Assembly (NCBI RefSeq): GCF_000328525.1
Contig: NC_019964.1
Span: 1,364,001-1,428,000, forward strand
Reading direction: 5' to 3'
Source: Halovivax ruber XH-70
Lineage (GTDB): Archaea; Halobacteriota; Halobacteria; Halobacteriales; Natrialbaceae
DNA: 64,000 bases
Under the pieces are notes generated by a model that saw only the letters and a program-made list of their open reading frames with translations, was not told the origin of the DNA and ran no database searches. A program made the translations under genes and the position numbers. This document shows positions 62,752 to 64,000 of this stretch, piece after piece. The first letter of the stretch is position 1. Each line of letters starts with the position of its first letter.

Positions 62752-63519
62752 TCAGTTCGTCTCGTCCGTCCGATCCGGTCTGTCTCTGGCCCGTTTGAGG
62801 ATGCCCAGAAGCGTGTTCGCTTCACCTTCGGTCGGATCCGCACGACCGACGAGCCGGCGGAACATTCGGTCGGCTTTCGCCCGCTTCGGTTCCGGATGGT
62901 TGATCTCACGCAGGAGGCCTGTCCACGCGTCGAAACACCGTTCGAGTAATGGTTCGGGGGCACGAGTTCGCTCGACGTCGGGAAGCTGCGTCTCCTCCAG
63001 CGTCAGGTTCTGGAGTTCGTAGAGGGTGATGGTGGCGGCCTGGCCGAGATTGAGGACCGGATACTCGGGGTTCGCAGGGATGGCGCAGATCTCGTCCATC
63101 CGGGCGAGTTCGTCGTTCGTGAGCCCGACGCCTTCGCGGCCGAAGACGACGACGGTCGGCGCGGCCACCGACGAGAGGCGGTCGGCCAGCGCTGCCGGCG
63201 TCGTGAACGGGTACCGGACGTGTCCGCGATCGTCCTCGTTGGTGACCGCCGTACAGCCGACGGTGTGGTAGGTCTCGACGAGTTCGTCGAACGTGATCTC
63301 AGTCGCGTTCGGGAGGACGTCTTCGCGGGCGTGTCCGGCGAAGCCGTACGCCTCTCCGTCCGGGTCGAGTTCGGGCGGGTCGACGAGGAGGAGGTCGCTG
63401 AAGCCGAAGTTCTTCATGCCGCGGGCGATCGTCCCGACGTTTCCGGGCGTCTGTGCGTCGACGACGGCGACGGCTGGTGGGCCAGCGGGGTCGACGTGAG
63501 TGGGCGTTTCCGTGGTCAT
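62752..63519 (-). CDS. tRNA/rRNA 2'-O-methyltransferase (SPOUT, TrmJ-like)
   Basis: A 255-residue SpoU-family enzyme. The deep trefoil knot elements are VVDAQTPGNVGTIARGMKNFG, VVVFGREGVGLTNDEL and IPANPEYPVLNLGQAATITLYEL, matching TrmJ-type methyltransferases that act at position 32 of tRNA. Catalytic Arg is in NVGTIAR. The start at 63519 (MTTETPTHVDPAGPP) is preferred; the 53 codons upstream in frame lack haloarchaeal character and cover the divergent promoter. It converges with gatE and diverges from the dihydropteroate synthase-type gene. Confidence 0.9.
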   Translation of the reverse strand: MTTETPTHVDPAGPPAVAVVDAQTPGNVGTIARGMKNFGFSDLLLVDPPELDPDGEAYGFAGHAREDVLPNATEITFDELVETYHTVGCTAVTNEDDRGHVRYPFTTPAALADRLSSVAAPTVVVFGREGVGLTNDELARMDEICAIPANPEYPVLNLGQAATITLYELQNLTLEETQLPDVERTRAPEPLLERCFDAWTGLLREINHPEPKRAKADRMFRRLVGRADPTEGEANTLLGILKRARDRPDRTDETN

Positions 63520-63672
63520 CGTCCCGCAGGAGAGGCCGTTCGTTCGAATCCACAATTCGGGTGCATACCGGATGAAAACGGCCACGGTGGCAAAAGTGAC
63601 GCGTCTGCGCCCCGTTTCCGAGTAAATCGCCGAAACCGCGACCCCTAACTGGCTCGCTTGCACAGAACAGGT

Positions 63673-64000
63673 ATGCACAGCGTGGATGCGGCGGGCCTCG
63701 GGATCGGCGACGGGTACCCGCCTCGGATCATGGGCGTGTTGAACGTCAGCGAAGAGTCGCCGTACGATCCGAGCGTCTACGACGACCCTGCCGAGGCTGC
63801 CAGGTACGTCGACGAGGAGCTGATCGGCGAGGGGGCAGATATCGTCGACATCGGCCTCGAATCGGCGAACAAGCGCTTCGATGTCCTCACCGCCGAGGAG
63901 GAACTCGAACGCTTAGACGTCGCGATCGAGACGATCGACCGCGTCTCCGGCGACGCCGTCTTCTCGATCGAGACCCGGTACGGGGCAGTCGCGGCGGAGG
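63673..64000 (+). CDS. Dihydropteroate synthase-type protein (C-terminus cut by window edge)
   Basis: 109 codons from ATG 63673 run off the right edge. IMGVLNVSEESPYDPSVYDD matches the pterin-binding loop (GILNVTPDSFSDGG in bacteria), and EGADIVDIGLESANKRF corresponds to the GADIIDIGGESTRPG segment with substitutions. The family condenses a pterin diphosphate with p-aminobenzoate, or is a pterin-binding relative. The altered second motif suggests the haloarchaeal form, which I have seen as a dihydropteroate synthase-like protein. The rest of the gene is needed for a firm call. Confidence 0.8.
   Translation, partial: MHSVDAAGLGIGDGYPPRIMGVLNVSEESPYDPSVYDDPAEAARYVDEELIGEGADIVDIGLESANKRFDVLTAEEELERLDVAIETIDRVSGDAVFSIETRYGAVAAE

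Overview
The window is chromosomal DNA of an extremely halophilic archaeon (class Halobacteria). The evidence is the GC-rich sequence with strong third-position bias, the very acidic proteins, and archaea-specific genes (RNA polymerase subunit L, GatE, Srp19, Gar1, Dph2, presenilin-type protease PSH). Many genes have a TATA-like box about 25-30 bases before the start codon and no ribosome binding site, so many transcripts are probably leaderless. Several families seen here are restricted to haloarchaea. I cannot fix the genus.

Layout. 1-3.7 kb (minus): end of a DUF211 gene and a ba3-type terminal oxidase operon of five genes, including three very small membrane subunits. 4-12.9 kb: central carbon genes (type I GAPDH, an SLC13 permease, phosphoglycerate kinase, a zinc alcohol dehydrogenase), a P2-type cation ATPase and a flavin-binding protein. 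12.9-18.4 kb: ADP-forming acetate-CoA ligase coupled to a DRTGG-domain protein, a DNA glycosylase and a DAACS carboxylate symporter. 18.5-23.3 kb: an Asp/Ser-repeat membrane protein, a divergent beta-oxidation pair and a HalX response regulator. 23.4-32.2 kb: menaquinone genes menF-menD and menB-menA-menC-menE on the minus strand, separated by a plus-strand membrane J-domain protein.

32.2-39.2 kb: a cytoplasmic MsrP-like molybdoenzyme, tandem repeats, small proteins, a probably frameshifted Tat lipoprotein, hisF, rpoL, an active-looking rhomboid protease, a METTL5-like methyltransferase and two small conserved-looking proteins. 39.5-45.4 kb: a salactin-type actin homologue, a four-helix membrane protein just upstream on the same strand, dph2, an MBL-fold hydrolase and a large acidic coiled-coil protein. 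45.4-48.6 kb is a gene-poor, AT-richer stretch around a tyrosine recombinase and a DUF5805-type DNA-binding protein, the most accessory-looking part of the window.

48.6-52.2 kb: vitamin B12-type ABC importer (ATPase, permease, and a divergent binding protein with a PGF-CTERM anchor). 52.3-64 kb: housekeeping genes srp19-gar1, PSH, cysS, a DUF7523-type gene, a BolA homologue, two PH-domain membrane proteins, fumC, gatE, an RNA 2'-O-methyltransferase and the start of a dihydropteroate synthase-type gene.

No rRNA, tRNA, CRISPR array or complete insertion sequence was recognised. The best candidates for something undescribed are the actin homologue with its adjacent membrane protein, the recombinase/DUF5805 region with repeated TTTGG half-sites, the subunit II of the oxidase fused to an Ig-like domain, and the 22-bp operator-like repeats before the oxidase operon.
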